A stretch of DNA of 64,000 bases from Candidatus Contendibacter sp. Its GTDB lineage: Bacteria; Pseudomonadota; Gammaproteobacteria; Competibacterales; Competibacteraceae. Position numbers and translations under genes: made by a program. The notes below the pieces were generated by a model. The model had not been told where the DNA came from, did not search any database, and saw nothing but the letters and a program-made list of their open reading frames with translations. Shown here in pieces: positions 15,908 through 25,069 of this stretch; within the stretch, counting starts at the first letter, position 1; each line of letters starts with the position of its first letter. The stretch is from assembly GCA_029624675.1 (NCBI GenBank), contig JARSSP010000071.1, positions 173,686 through 237,685 on the forward strand, read 5' to 3'.

Positions 15908-18900
15908 TCAAGCCAGCGTCGCCCACCGCGCCGCTTCCTCGACATCCACCGCCACCAGCCGCGACACACCCGGTTCCTGCATGGTCACTCCGGCCAGGTG
16001 CCGGGCGATTTCCATGGTCGCCTTGTTGTGGGTCACGAAAATGAATTGCACCCGCTCCGCCATCTCGCGAACCAGCGCACCGAATCGGTCAACATTGGCT
16101 TCGTCCAGCGGAGCGTCCACCTCGTCCAGCAGACAGAACGGCGCCGGATTGAGCTGAAAAATCGCGAACACCAGGGCGATGGCGGTCAACGCTTTCTCCC
16201 CACCGGACAACAGGCTAATCGAACCGATCCGCTTACCGGGCGGTTTGGCCATGATCGTCACTCCCGTATCCAGGGCATCCTCGCCAGTCAGATCCAGATA
16301 CGCCTGACCACCACCGAACAGGCGCGGAAACAATTCCCCGAGACCGACATTCACCCGTTCGAAAGTCTCCCGAAACCGAGCGCGGGTTTCGCGATCCATC
16401 TTGCGCATGGCGTTTTCTAGGGTGGCCAGCGCCTCCAACAGATCGGCGTTCTGCGCGTCGAGATACCGTTTGCGCTCCGACACCTGGGCAAATTCCTCGA
16501 TGGCCGCCAGATTGACCGCACCCAGCCGCTCGATGCGCCGCTCCACCTGCTCCAGTCGCGCCAGCCAATCGCTCTCGGCCACCGCGGCTGGGAGGGTCGA
16601 CAAGATCGCTTCCGGTTCGCTGGCCAGTTCACGCACCTGGTCGAGGAGGGTTTGTTGGCGGATTCGCATCTCGCTAGCAGCCAACCGCCGTTCCTCCAAC
16701 GCCCGGCGCAGCGTCTCAGCCTGGCGTTCACAGCGCCCGCGCGCCTGCTCGTCCGCCTGCAATTCGGCATCCTGGGCCTCCAAACGCTGCCGAGCGTCCC
16801 CTAGCTCCGCCTCCAGCGCCACGCGCCGTTCCAAACCCGCCGCCAGTTCGGCCTCGGCGGCGGCCAGACCCGCATCGGTGGCGGCGGCGCGCTCCGTCGC
16901 CAATTCCTCCCGCCGCGTCAACAGTTGACCGCGCTGCGTCGCCAACCGCGCCAACGCCTGCTCGGCGGCGACCAGACGGGCGCGCGCGGTCGCCAGCGTC
17001 ACCGTCCAGCGGGATACGTCCTGACGGGCAACCTCCGCCCGATCCCGGCGATCGTGCAGTTCCACGCGCAGGCGTTCCCGGCGCGCGTCCAGCTCCTCCT
17101 GTTCGGCGCCCAAGCTTTCCAGGATCGACGCCGCCGCCTCCAGTCGCGCCCGGGCCAGTTCGATCCGCTCGCGCTCCTGCTCGCCCTGCTCCTCCAGTTC
17201 CGTGATTTCCCCGGCCAACGCCGCTCGGCGAGCACACGCCTGTTCGGCCTGGGCCAACCCTGCGTTCAACCGTCCCTGCGCGGTAGCGTGATCGCGGTGC
17301 CCCTGATTGACCGCTCGCTGCGTCTCTCGGCGCTGTTGCTCCAAGTTGCGCTGCCGCTCACGCAGGCGTTCCAATTCCTCTTCCCACTGTTCCAGCGCCG
17401 CTACATCCTCGGCCAACGCCGCCTCCAGGCAGCGGATTTCCCGCTCGCGCGCCAGCACGCCGTCATCGCCGCCGCGCGCCAGCCGCAACCAGTGACGCCC
17501 GCACAGCACGCCATCGGACGTCACCCAGGTCTCGCCGGCCCGCAACTCGGCGCGATTCGCCAGCGCCTCGGCGAGACTGGCGGCGACGCGCACGCCATCC
17601 AGCAACCCGGCGATCGGCCAAGACGTCCGCACCCGGCTGGCCAACGCGGTGGTGTCGGCCCGCGTCGACGAGGAGTCCGACAACGGTTCCAACAACGTCA
17701 GGCAGCCCAGGCTCAAATCGGCGACCGCGACCGCCGGTTCGCCCAGTTCCGGCACGCAGACCGCATCCAGCCAGCCGGCCAAGGCCGTTTCCACCGCCTT
17801 TTCCCAACCAGGCTCCACTTCCAGCCGTTCCGCCAATCGCGGCGCCTCGGTCAAGCCCTGGCCGCGCAGCCATTGCTCCAGTCCCCCATCGTGCCGTCCC
17901 AAGGCTGCTTCCTGCAAAGCGCGCAACGCCGCCAGTCGGCCACGGCCGATCTGTAGCCGGTCGCGCGCCTCCCGCGCCCGCTGGCTGGTCTGACGCCGCG
18001 CGTCCTCGGTCGCGGCGACCGCCGTCTCGACGTCCGCCAGCCTTTCCTGCGCCATGCACAGCGCTTCGGCAACGCCTTGTTCGGCCGCTCTCAAATCGAG
18101 AATCTCGCCCTCAAACTCGATTTCGGCCAGTTGGACCAGATCGAATCGCAGTCGCTCCAAGCGCCGCTCGCCTTGCAACCACTGCCGTTCCCCCTGCTCG
18201 ATCCAGGTGCGCTCCACCTCGGCTTGACGCTGGGCCTCGGCTTGACGCCGACTGAATTCCTCCCAAGCCACCTGCCCTTCGCGCAGCGCGATTTCGGCGG
18301 CGATCAGCGCGGCGCTGGCGTCCGCCTCGTTTGCCAGCGCCCGCGCCTGTTCCGGCTCGGCAGCGGCCAAAACCGCCGTCAGTTCGTCTCGTTGCCGCCG
18401 GTCCGCGTCCCACTGCGCCTCGACTTGCGCCAGCGCCGTCTCCATCTGACGCTCGTCATCCTCGCGCCGCCGTCGCAGGTCACGCTGATGCCGCAAAAAC
18501 TGTTCAAGCCGGCTGATATCCGCGCCAGTCTGGTAGTAACGACCCTGGATCTCGTTAAGCCGGTCGCTCGATTCCAGTCGCCGCGCCCTTGCCGTTTCCA
18601 ACCCAGCCTCCAGGCGTCGCTGTTCGGCCACCACCGCCTCCAGGGCGACTTCCCGCTCGCGTAGCTCGGCATCGCGAGCCTGGATTTCGACGCCCAAACT
18701 CCGCCAGCGCAAGGTCAGCAACTCCGCCCGCAGCCGGCGCTCGGCGGCACGCAGTTCGCGATACTGTTCAGCGGCGCGGGCCTGGCGCTGCAAATGGCGA
18801 AGTTGCCGCTCCAACTCCTCGCGCATGTCGTCGAGCCGGCCAAGGTTGTCACGGGCGTGCTGAATGCGGGTTTCGGTTTCGCGGCGGCGTTCCTTGTATT

Positions 18901-19414
18901 TGGAAATGCCGGCCGCTTCCTCTAAAAAGACACGCAACTCCTCTGGGCGAGCTTCGACCACCCGCGAAATCGTTCCCTGTTCGATGATGGCGTAACTACG
19001 CGGCCCCAGGCCGGTGCCCAGAAAGATATCGGCGATGTCGCGACGGCGACAGCGCGCGCCGTTGAGAAAGTAACTGGACTGGCCGTCGCGGCTAACCACC
19101 CGTCGGATGGCGATTTCGCCGTAATTGGCCCAGGGACCGCCCAGCCGACCCAGACGATTATCGAACACCAGTTCGATGGACGCCTGCCCAACCGGCTTGC
19201 GGCTGGCCGAACCGTTGAAGATCACATCGCTCATGGTTTCGCCGCGCAGGCTACGGGCCGAGCTTTCACCCATCACCCAGCGCACGGCATCGATGATGTT
19301 GGACTTGCCACAGCCGTTGGGGCCCACGATGCCCACCAGCTCGCTGGGCAAGTGCAGCACCGTCGGGTCCACGAACGACTTGAACCCCGCCAGCTTGATC
19401 GTACTCAAGCGCAT
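15908..19414 (-). CDS. smc: Chromosome segregation ATPase SMC
   Basis: A 1168-residue SMC ATPase. The N-terminal head has the Walker A GPNGCGKSNIIDAVRWVMG, the hinge lies at about residues 500-640 between two long coiled coils rich in Glu, Arg and Ala, and the C-terminal head has the signature LLSGGEKALTAIALVFA and Walker B FCLLDEVDAPLD. It works with ScpA and ScpB (5202-6002 and 4591-5193) to compact and segregate DNA. It starts 27 bases after chpC stops, on the same strand, so some read-through from the chemosensory genes is possible. Confidence 0.97.
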   Translation of the reverse strand: MRLSTIKLAGFKSFVDPTVLHLPSELVGIVGPNGCGKSNIIDAVRWVMGESSARSLRGETMSDVIFNGSASRKPVGQASIELVFDNRLGRLGGPWANYGEIAIRRVVSRDGQSSYFLNGARCRRRDIADIFLGTGLGPRSYAIIEQGTISRVVEARPEELRVFLEEAAGISKYKERRRETETRIQHARDNLGRLDDMREELERQLRHLQRQARAAEQYRELRAAERRLRAELLTLRWRSLGVEIQARDAELREREVALEAVVAEQRRLEAGLETARARRLESSDRLNEIQGRYYQTGADISRLEQFLRHQRDLRRRREDDERQMETALAQVEAQWDADRRQRDELTAVLAAAEPEQARALANEADASAALIAAEIALREGQVAWEEFSRRQAEAQRQAEVERTWIEQGERQWLQGERRLERLRFDLVQLAEIEFEGEILDLRAAEQGVAEALCMAQERLADVETAVAATEDARRQTSQRAREARDRLQIGRGRLAALRALQEAALGRHDGGLEQWLRGQGLTEAPRLAERLEVEPGWEKAVETALAGWLDAVCVPELGEPAVAVADLSLGCLTLLEPLSDSSSTRADTTALASRVRTSWPIAGLLDGVRVAASLAEALANRAELRAGETWVTSDGVLCGRHWLRLARGGDDGVLAREREIRCLEAALAEDVAALEQWEEELERLRERQRNLEQQRRETQRAVNQGHRDHATAQGRLNAGLAQAEQACARRAALAGEITELEEQGEQERERIELARARLEAAASILESLGAEQEELDARRERLRVELHDRRDRAEVARQDVSRWTVTLATARARLVAAEQALARLATQRGQLLTRREELATERAAATDAGLAAAEAELAAGLERRVALEAELGDARQRLEAQDAELQADEQARGRCERQAETLRRALEERRLAASEMRIRQQTLLDQVRELASEPEAILSTLPAAVAESDWLARLEQVERRIERLGAVNLAAIEEFAQVSERKRYLDAQNADLLEALATLENAMRKMDRETRARFRETFERVNVGLGELFPRLFGGGQAYLDLTGEDALDTGVTIMAKPPGKRIGSISLLSGGEKALTAIALVFAIFQLNPAPFCLLDEVDAPLDEANVDRFGALVREMAERVQFIFVTHNKATMEIARHLAGVTMQEPGVSRLVAVDVEEAARWATLA

Positions 19415-19441
19415 GAAGGTGGAACGCGCGCTCCGCTCGGG

Positions 19442-19912
19442 TCAGGTTCGGCGGACCAGCGGTTGCAACACCGCCTCGATGGCGTCCAGGTCCGGGACAA
19501 CCACCGGCTGATCCTGATAGCGCGCCCAGCTGAGGACGCCCGGCCGGCTCGACTCAGTGACGACGTCGGGATCAAGCCGGATTTCCTGGCGTTGCAAGTC
19601 GATCGGGCGCGGCACCGAGGTGCCGAGGATGCCAAAATGCGGCAGCCGGGAATCCGAACCCAAAGCATTGACGAAGATGATCCGGGAGTTGAGATCGGCC
19701 TCGGGCGCCACCCGAAAAACCAGCCGCCCCAGACTGACCAGCGGCGTGGTCAGATTGCGCCACAACATGGCGCCGACCACCCAATGCGGCGCCCCTTCGA
19801 TCTGGAGCGGAGTGGCGAAGGGCAAAACCTCGACGACGAGGCTGTTGGGCAGAATCACCTGCCCGCCTTGCACCGCGACCAACAAACAACGGAGATTGGA
19901 GGAAGCTTCCAT
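19442..19912 (-). CDS. chpC: CheW-like protein, ChpC type
   Basis: A 156-residue single CheW domain (LRCLLVAVQGGQVILPNSLVVEVLPF; ends DLDAIEAVLQPL). CheW folds couple receptors to CheA-type kinases. Its place just downstream of the ChpA kinase gene matches chpC of the Pseudomonas Pil-Chp system, although chpB (methylesterase) is absent between them here. Sequence conservation is lower than in PilI, as is usual for this gene. Confidence 0.78.
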   Translation of the reverse strand: MEASSNLRCLLVAVQGGQVILPNSLVVEVLPFATPLQIEGAPHWVVGAMLWRNLTTPLVSLGRLVFRVAPEADLNSRIIFVNALGSDSRLPHFGILGTSVPRPIDLQRQEIRLDPDVVTESSRPGVLSWARYQDQPVVVPDLDAIEAVLQPLVRRT

Positions 19913-19942
19913 AACGGGGTCCGGGAAACAGGCAGCGCGGAA

Positions 19943-19966
19943 CCGGCTCCGGCGATCCGGAGCCGG
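19943..19966. other. Perfect hairpin between chpA and chpC
   Basis: CCGGCTCCGG (19943-19952) and CCGGAGCCGG (19957-19966) form a 10-bp perfect stem with the loop CGAT. It lies 11 bases downstream of the chpA stop. With no U-run it is more likely an mRNA-stability or partial-termination element that sets the chpC level. Confidence 0.5.
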
Positions 19967-19976
19967 CCCGGCCGGC

Positions 19977-22900
19977 TTAGAGGATCAACTCCTGGGCGCG
20001 CTCGCCCAGAATCTGGCGAATCGACCGCAGCAACTGCTCTTCCTGATAGGGTTTGGTCAAATAGTCGTTGACGCCCAGTTTCATGGCCCGGTCCCGATGC
20101 TTGTCGCCACCGCGCGAAGTAACCATGATGACCGGCAGATGCGACAGCGTGGCCTGGTTGCGCACGTGAGCCAGCACTTCGAAACCGTCCATCCGCGGCA
20201 TCTCGATATCGAGAATCGCCAGATCGGGCACCTGGGTCTGCAACATCGCCACGGCGTCCAGGCCATCCTTGGCCGTGATCACCCGGATATTGTGCCGCTC
20301 CAGAATCCGGGCCGTGACCTTGCGCATGGTGATCGAATCGTCGATGACCATGACGCTGAGCTTCTCCGGCCGAACCTCCTGCCGCGCCGCGCGCAAGGCG
20401 CGGCTTTCGACCTGCCGTTGCGTCTGGGAGCCGATGTTGCGCACCAGCGCCGCCAGCTCCAGCACCACCACCACCCGGCCATCGCCCAGCACCGTGGCGC
20501 CGGAGATACCGGGCACGCCGCTGAACTGCGGTCCGACCGGTTTGACGATGATTTCCTGATTGCCCTGCACTGCCTCGACCTGCAAGGCGACGCTGGCCTC
20601 CGCGCTACGGAACAACAGCGCGGGCGGGCGGCGATCCGCCACTTCCTCGAACGGCAGGATTTGCTCGCTACCGACCAGAATGCCCAGGTTGTGAATGGGA
20701 TAATTGCGACCGCTGTACTGGTGTTGAACCTGCTCGCCCTTTAGATAGCTCTGAAATTCCTTTTCGTTGAGGCGCGTGACCAGCTCGATGCTGAGCAGGG
20801 GAATGGCGAACAGGCTCTCGCCCGCCCGCGCCAGCAGTGCCTGGGTGACCGAGAGCGAGAACGGCAGGCGGATGATGAAACGGGTGCCCTGGCCGCGCTC
20901 GGTCTGGATCAGCAAAGCGCCGCGCATGGCGCGGATCGCCTCGTTCACCACGTCCATGCCGACCCCGCGCCCAGCAATCTGGTCGACCGTGGCGGCCGTG
21001 GAAAAACCGGGGCGCAACAGCAAGGCGATCAGATCCTCCCGGGTCACCGGCTGGCCAGGCAACAGCAACCCCTTCTCCTCGCCCTTGGCCCGGATCGCGT
21101 CGAAATTGAGGCCGCCGCCGTCGTCGCCCAGTTCCAACACCAGTTCCGCACCTTCCCGCCGCAAGCTAAGGGAAATGGTGCCGATCTCGGACTTGCCGGC
21201 GGTCCGACGCCGTTCCGGCGTCTCGACGCCATGCGCCAACGAATTGCGCAACATGTGCTCCAGTGGCGCCACCATGTTTTCCAGCACGGTGCGGTCAACT
21301 TCCGATTCCTCACCGCCCACCAGCAATTCCGCCCGCTTGCCCAGCTCCTGGGCCGCCTGCCGCACCACCCGCCGCAACCGGGGAATGATGCTACCGAATC
21401 GCACCATGCCGGTGCGCATCAAACCTTGCTGGATTTCCTTGTTGACCTTGCTCTGCTGGTCGAGCAGCACGGCAATGTCCCGGGCATGTTCGCTCAAGGT
21501 GTTACCGACGTTGCCTAGGTCGTCGGCGATTTCCATGAGCGACCGGGTGACCTGTTGCAGCTCGGTAAATCGATCCAGTTCCAGGGGATCGAATTCCTGT
21601 TGATGCGCCGCGACGCCGTGATCGTGGCGGGACTGGATGCGAGCTTCGGCTTGGGTGGCAAGGTTGGTGACCTGGCGGCGCAGACGGGAAATGGTCTGCT
21701 CTAGCTCGTTCAGATTGAAACTCATGGCGCCGACGCCCTGGTCGATGCGGGCGCGGAAGATGCTGCTTTCGCCCATCTGATTGACCAGGGTATTTAGTAA
21801 CGCGGCGCTGACCCGGATGCTGTCGGCGGGCGCGGCCTGCGGCGCAGCGGCGGGTGCTTCCACCGGTCGGACCGGTGCAACGGCGGACACGGCGATCGGA
21901 GCCGTAACAACGGGCGCGGTCGGTTGGGGCAATTCCATCGCCCCGCCACCGAGCACGTTCTGCAGTTCGTCAATCAGCGCCCGAGGCGGCGCCAGCCGAG
22001 CGCCCTTGATCACGTCCGCCAACATTTGATGGAGACCGTCCAAGGCGTGCTGAAGCGCATCCAGCACCGACGCCGACATCGACGCCGTACCCTTGCCCAG
22101 CGCGTCCAGCACCGATTCGGCGGCATGCGCCAGATCGCCGACCGACAGGATGCCCGCCATGCGCGAACCGCCCTTGAGGGTATGCATCTCGCGCCGCAGA
22201 TTGTTCAGCAGTTCGACATTGGCCGGCTCGTCGCGCAACCGTCGCAAGATGAGGTCGCTGGAATCGAGCACCTCGGCGGCCTCGGTCTGGAACACTTCGA
22301 CCAGCTCCCGATCCAACTCGGTCATGGGCCGCAGGGAGCGCGGTTCGGGAACCACCGCCGCTTCCTCGGGGACTATCGGCGCGGTCGGCAATCCTTCGCC
22401 CACGCCCCCCGTGGCAACCGCATCGGCCAACCGATGCAACTCGGCGATCAAATCGGTCGCGGGGGGCGGACTCGTTCCGCCGGCGGCCTCCCCCAGCATC
22501 TGATTGAGCTGATCGAGGGTGTGTTGCAGGTGATCCAATACGACCGGCGACGCTGGCTCCCTACTTTTGCCCAGTGCGTCCAGTACCGATTCGGCGGCGT
22601 GCGCCAGATCGCCGAACGTCATAATACCCGCCATGCGTGAACTGCCCTTGAGCGTGTGCATGCCCCGGCGTAGATCATTCAGCAATTCGGGCTGATCCGG
22701 CTCGACATTCAACTGTTGCAAGATGGCGTCGCTGGTGTCGAGGATCTCGGCCGCCTCGTATTGGAAAATCTGGGCCAACTCCAGTTCCACGGCGGGCGGC
22801 GCAAGCGGTTCCGGGGCCACGCCCGCGGCGGGCGGCGGGCTGACCGCGACGGCGGGTGGCATCGTGACCACGACCGGCTGCACGGGAGCGGGAGCCGCCT

Positions 22901-24968
22901 CGGCCAGTGGTTGTTCCCGCAACAACGCCTCGGCACGGGCGGTCAGTTGGTTCAGCGCCGCCACGGCATCGCTGCTCACCGTCGATGCATCGCCGATCAG
23001 CGGTTCCAATGGATCCAGCGCGTCCGCCGCCTCACCGACCAGGTCGGCGACCATGGGCGTGGCCGCCAATGTGCCGTTGAGAATGTGATTCAACAGATTT
23101 TCGAAACCGGCGGCAAACTCGCCGATCACGGTCGCGCCCACCACCCGCCCGCTGCCCTTGAGTGTATGAAACGCCCGGCGCAGGATCGTCGGCGCCTGCC
23201 GATCAGCCAGATTGCGCCGCCAGCCCGCCACATGTTCTTGAATGGTGGCCAGCTCGCCGCGCGCTTCCTCCAAAAACACTTCCACGAATTCCAGATCGAT
23301 TCCCGCGGGAATCACCAAACCGGGCAACGGCGTGGGTTTGGGCTGGGCGGGCCGCAACAAGGCTCGCGCCCGCTCGACCAATGTCGGCAAGACCGTCAGT
23401 TCGTTTCCGCTTAGAGGCACCTCGCCCACCAGCGGCGCCAGCGCGGCGGCGGCGGCGGCAACGACATCGGCGATAGCCGGCTCGGGTTTCTGGGCACCGC
23501 CGAGCACCTGATTCAACAGATTTTCAAACTCCCAGGCGAAATCGCCGATCACGGTCGCGCCGACCATGCGGCCGCTACCCTTGAGCGTGTGGAAGGATCG
23601 CCGCAAGCTGGTCAGCGCCTGCTGGTCGTCCGGCCGTGCCCGCCAGAGATCCAGTTGTTCTCGAATGGTGGCCAATTCGCCGCAAGCCTCCTCCATGAAG
23701 ATCTCGACGAATTCCGGATCGCCGTCGGCCAGCCCGATCAATGCGGCAAGATCGGTCGTGTCCGCCCCGGACGCGGCGCGCTCCTGCTCCACGGACGCCG
23801 CCATATCCGGCTCGACCGGCACGGCGGGCGCGGACGCGAATCGGGGTTCCGACGGTTCGACGGCGATGCTCTCGTCCGTTGGAGCCGGGATCGGCGCAAC
23901 CGGCGCGGGTGTTTCGGATTCCGGCCATTCCGCCAGTTCCAGGGTGAGGGCCGAAATCGGATCCGGCTGGCCTAACCCGGCGTCGACGGCGCCGGCCATC
24001 GACGCGGGCGCCTCAAGTTCCCGCCATTCCGCCAGATCCAAAGCCAGCGCGGAAATCGGATCTGGCTGACTCAACCCGGCGTCAACAGCGCCGGCCGCCG
24101 GAGCAGTCGGCGAAATCTTTGGAGGGGCCGCTGGAGCCGGCGCGACAACCGGTTGGGTGGCGTCCAACGGCGCCATCCGAAGCAGGGTTTCCATCTGCGT
24201 CAAGTGCTCTTCCGTCGAGCGCAGCACCACCGCCACCGGCCCGTCGTCGCCCGCTGGATCGAGTTCCAGGGCATGGCCGAGCCCGGTCAAAATCTCGGTG
24301 CAAACCTCGCTCGCCAACGCGCCGTAGGATTCGGCGGCGTCGGTGGACAAACCGCCCACAACCCGATCCAAACGGGCCAGCACCCACGCGCCACGCGCCC
24401 AGTTCCGCCTGGCTAACAAGTCTTGCAGGGTTTGCAGGTCGCTTCGAAGCGACTTCCAGGACTCGGGGCGTTCGGGCGCAACATCCACCTGAGCGGCAAG
24501 GGTGTACTGCAGCCGTCGCAAGATATCCAGCAATGGATGCGCGGTGGCGTCGGCACCGCTGACGGTGGGCGTGGCGTCTCCCTGATGGGCCTGGCGCAGG
24601 ATATCCTTCATCCTCGACAATTCGGCGTCCGACCGCTGGGCACCCAGAGACAAACTCGCCTCCAGATAATCCGCCAGCCGTTCGGTCGCCTGTCGCATCA
24701 GGGCTGGATCGAAGGCCCGATCTCGATTTTCCACCCGCTCCTGAACCAGCGCGCGCATCGCTTCCAGCAACGCCACGGCTTCCCGATGTTCCAACACCAC
24801 CAGCGGCCCGCGAATCTGGTCGATGGCCTCGATCATGGCCTCCAAAGGTCCCAGATCGCGCGGCTCCTCGCGATGGAGATCCACATCGAGCTGCATCCGG
24901 CGCAAAGCCAACAGCAGATCTTCCTTGATAAGTTCCAATCGATTATCGGCGACACGATGCGAAATCAT
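19977..24968 (-). CDS. chpA: Hybrid chemosensory histidine kinase ChpA
   Basis: A 1663-residue CheA-type kinase of the type IV pilus chemosensory system. A helical N-terminal region without a clear phospho-His (about 1-270) is followed by four Hpt domains with HTLKG motifs near residues 459, 600, 769 and 927. Then come a dimerisation helix pair, the HATPase (LEHMLRNSLAHGVETPERR, GDDGGGLNFD, GRGVGMDVV), a CheW domain and a C-terminal receiver with LAILDIEMPRMDG near 1585. P. aeruginosa ChpA is longer (about 2470 residues) with more Hpt-like domains. The ATG at 24968 has GGAGG seven bases upstream. A 33-residue in-frame repeat lies in the linker before the first Hpt. Confidence 0.93.
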   Translation of the reverse strand: MISHRVADNRLELIKEDLLLALRRMQLDVDLHREEPRDLGPLEAMIEAIDQIRGPLVVLEHREAVALLEAMRALVQERVENRDRAFDPALMRQATERLADYLEASLSLGAQRSDAELSRMKDILRQAHQGDATPTVSGADATAHPLLDILRRLQYTLAAQVDVAPERPESWKSLRSDLQTLQDLLARRNWARGAWVLARLDRVVGGLSTDAAESYGALASEVCTEILTGLGHALELDPAGDDGPVAVVLRSTEEHLTQMETLLRMAPLDATQPVVAPAPAAPPKISPTAPAAGAVDAGLSQPDPISALALDLAEWRELEAPASMAGAVDAGLGQPDPISALTLELAEWPESETPAPVAPIPAPTDESIAVEPSEPRFASAPAVPVEPDMAASVEQERAASGADTTDLAALIGLADGDPEFVEIFMEEACGELATIREQLDLWRARPDDQQALTSLRRSFHTLKGSGRMVGATVIGDFAWEFENLLNQVLGGAQKPEPAIADVVAAAAAALAPLVGEVPLSGNELTVLPTLVERARALLRPAQPKPTPLPGLVIPAGIDLEFVEVFLEEARGELATIQEHVAGWRRNLADRQAPTILRRAFHTLKGSGRVVGATVIGEFAAGFENLLNHILNGTLAATPMVADLVGEAADALDPLEPLIGDASTVSSDAVAALNQLTARAEALLREQPLAEAAPAPVQPVVVTMPPAVAVSPPPAAGVAPEPLAPPAVELELAQIFQYEAAEILDTSDAILQQLNVEPDQPELLNDLRRGMHTLKGSSRMAGIMTFGDLAHAAESVLDALGKSREPASPVVLDHLQHTLDQLNQMLGEAAGGTSPPPATDLIAELHRLADAVATGGVGEGLPTAPIVPEEAAVVPEPRSLRPMTELDRELVEVFQTEAAEVLDSSDLILRRLRDEPANVELLNNLRREMHTLKGGSRMAGILSVGDLAHAAESVLDALGKGTASMSASVLDALQHALDGLHQMLADVIKGARLAPPRALIDELQNVLGGGAMELPQPTAPVVTAPIAVSAVAPVRPVEAPAAAPQAAPADSIRVSAALLNTLVNQMGESSIFRARIDQGVGAMSFNLNELEQTISRLRRQVTNLATQAEARIQSRHDHGVAAHQQEFDPLELDRFTELQQVTRSLMEIADDLGNVGNTLSEHARDIAVLLDQQSKVNKEIQQGLMRTGMVRFGSIIPRLRRVVRQAAQELGKRAELLVGGEESEVDRTVLENMVAPLEHMLRNSLAHGVETPERRRTAGKSEIGTISLSLRREGAELVLELGDDGGGLNFDAIRAKGEEKGLLLPGQPVTREDLIALLLRPGFSTAATVDQIAGRGVGMDVVNEAIRAMRGALLIQTERGQGTRFIIRLPFSLSVTQALLARAGESLFAIPLLSIELVTRLNEKEFQSYLKGEQVQHQYSGRNYPIHNLGILVGSEQILPFEEVADRRPPALLFRSAEASVALQVEAVQGNQEIIVKPVGPQFSGVPGISGATVLGDGRVVVVLELAALVRNIGSQTQRQVESRALRAARQEVRPEKLSVMVIDDSITMRKVTARILERHNIRVITAKDGLDAVAMLQTQVPDLAILDIEMPRMDGFEVLAHVRNQATLSHLPVIMVTSRGGDKHRDRAMKLGVNDYLTKPYQEEQLLRSIRQILGERAQELIL
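23895..24092 (-). repeat. Diverged 99-bp tandem duplication inside chpA
   Basis: Two consecutive 33-residue units encode GAVDAGLSQPDPISALALDL and GAVDAGLGQPDPISALTLEL, each followed by an AEW-containing acidic stretch. Units lie at 23994-24092 and 23895-23993, spaced exactly 99 bp. Third-position and some amino-acid differences show the duplication is not recent. It lengthens a flexible linker. Confidence 0.75.
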
Positions 24969-25069
24969 CACGCTACCTCCGCACGGAGAATCCGCCCAGC
25001 AGGCCAACGCCGTTTGGAAACGGGTTTATCGAGTCCACGGCGCATTCCGTACCCGGTGCTCTCGCCAAA

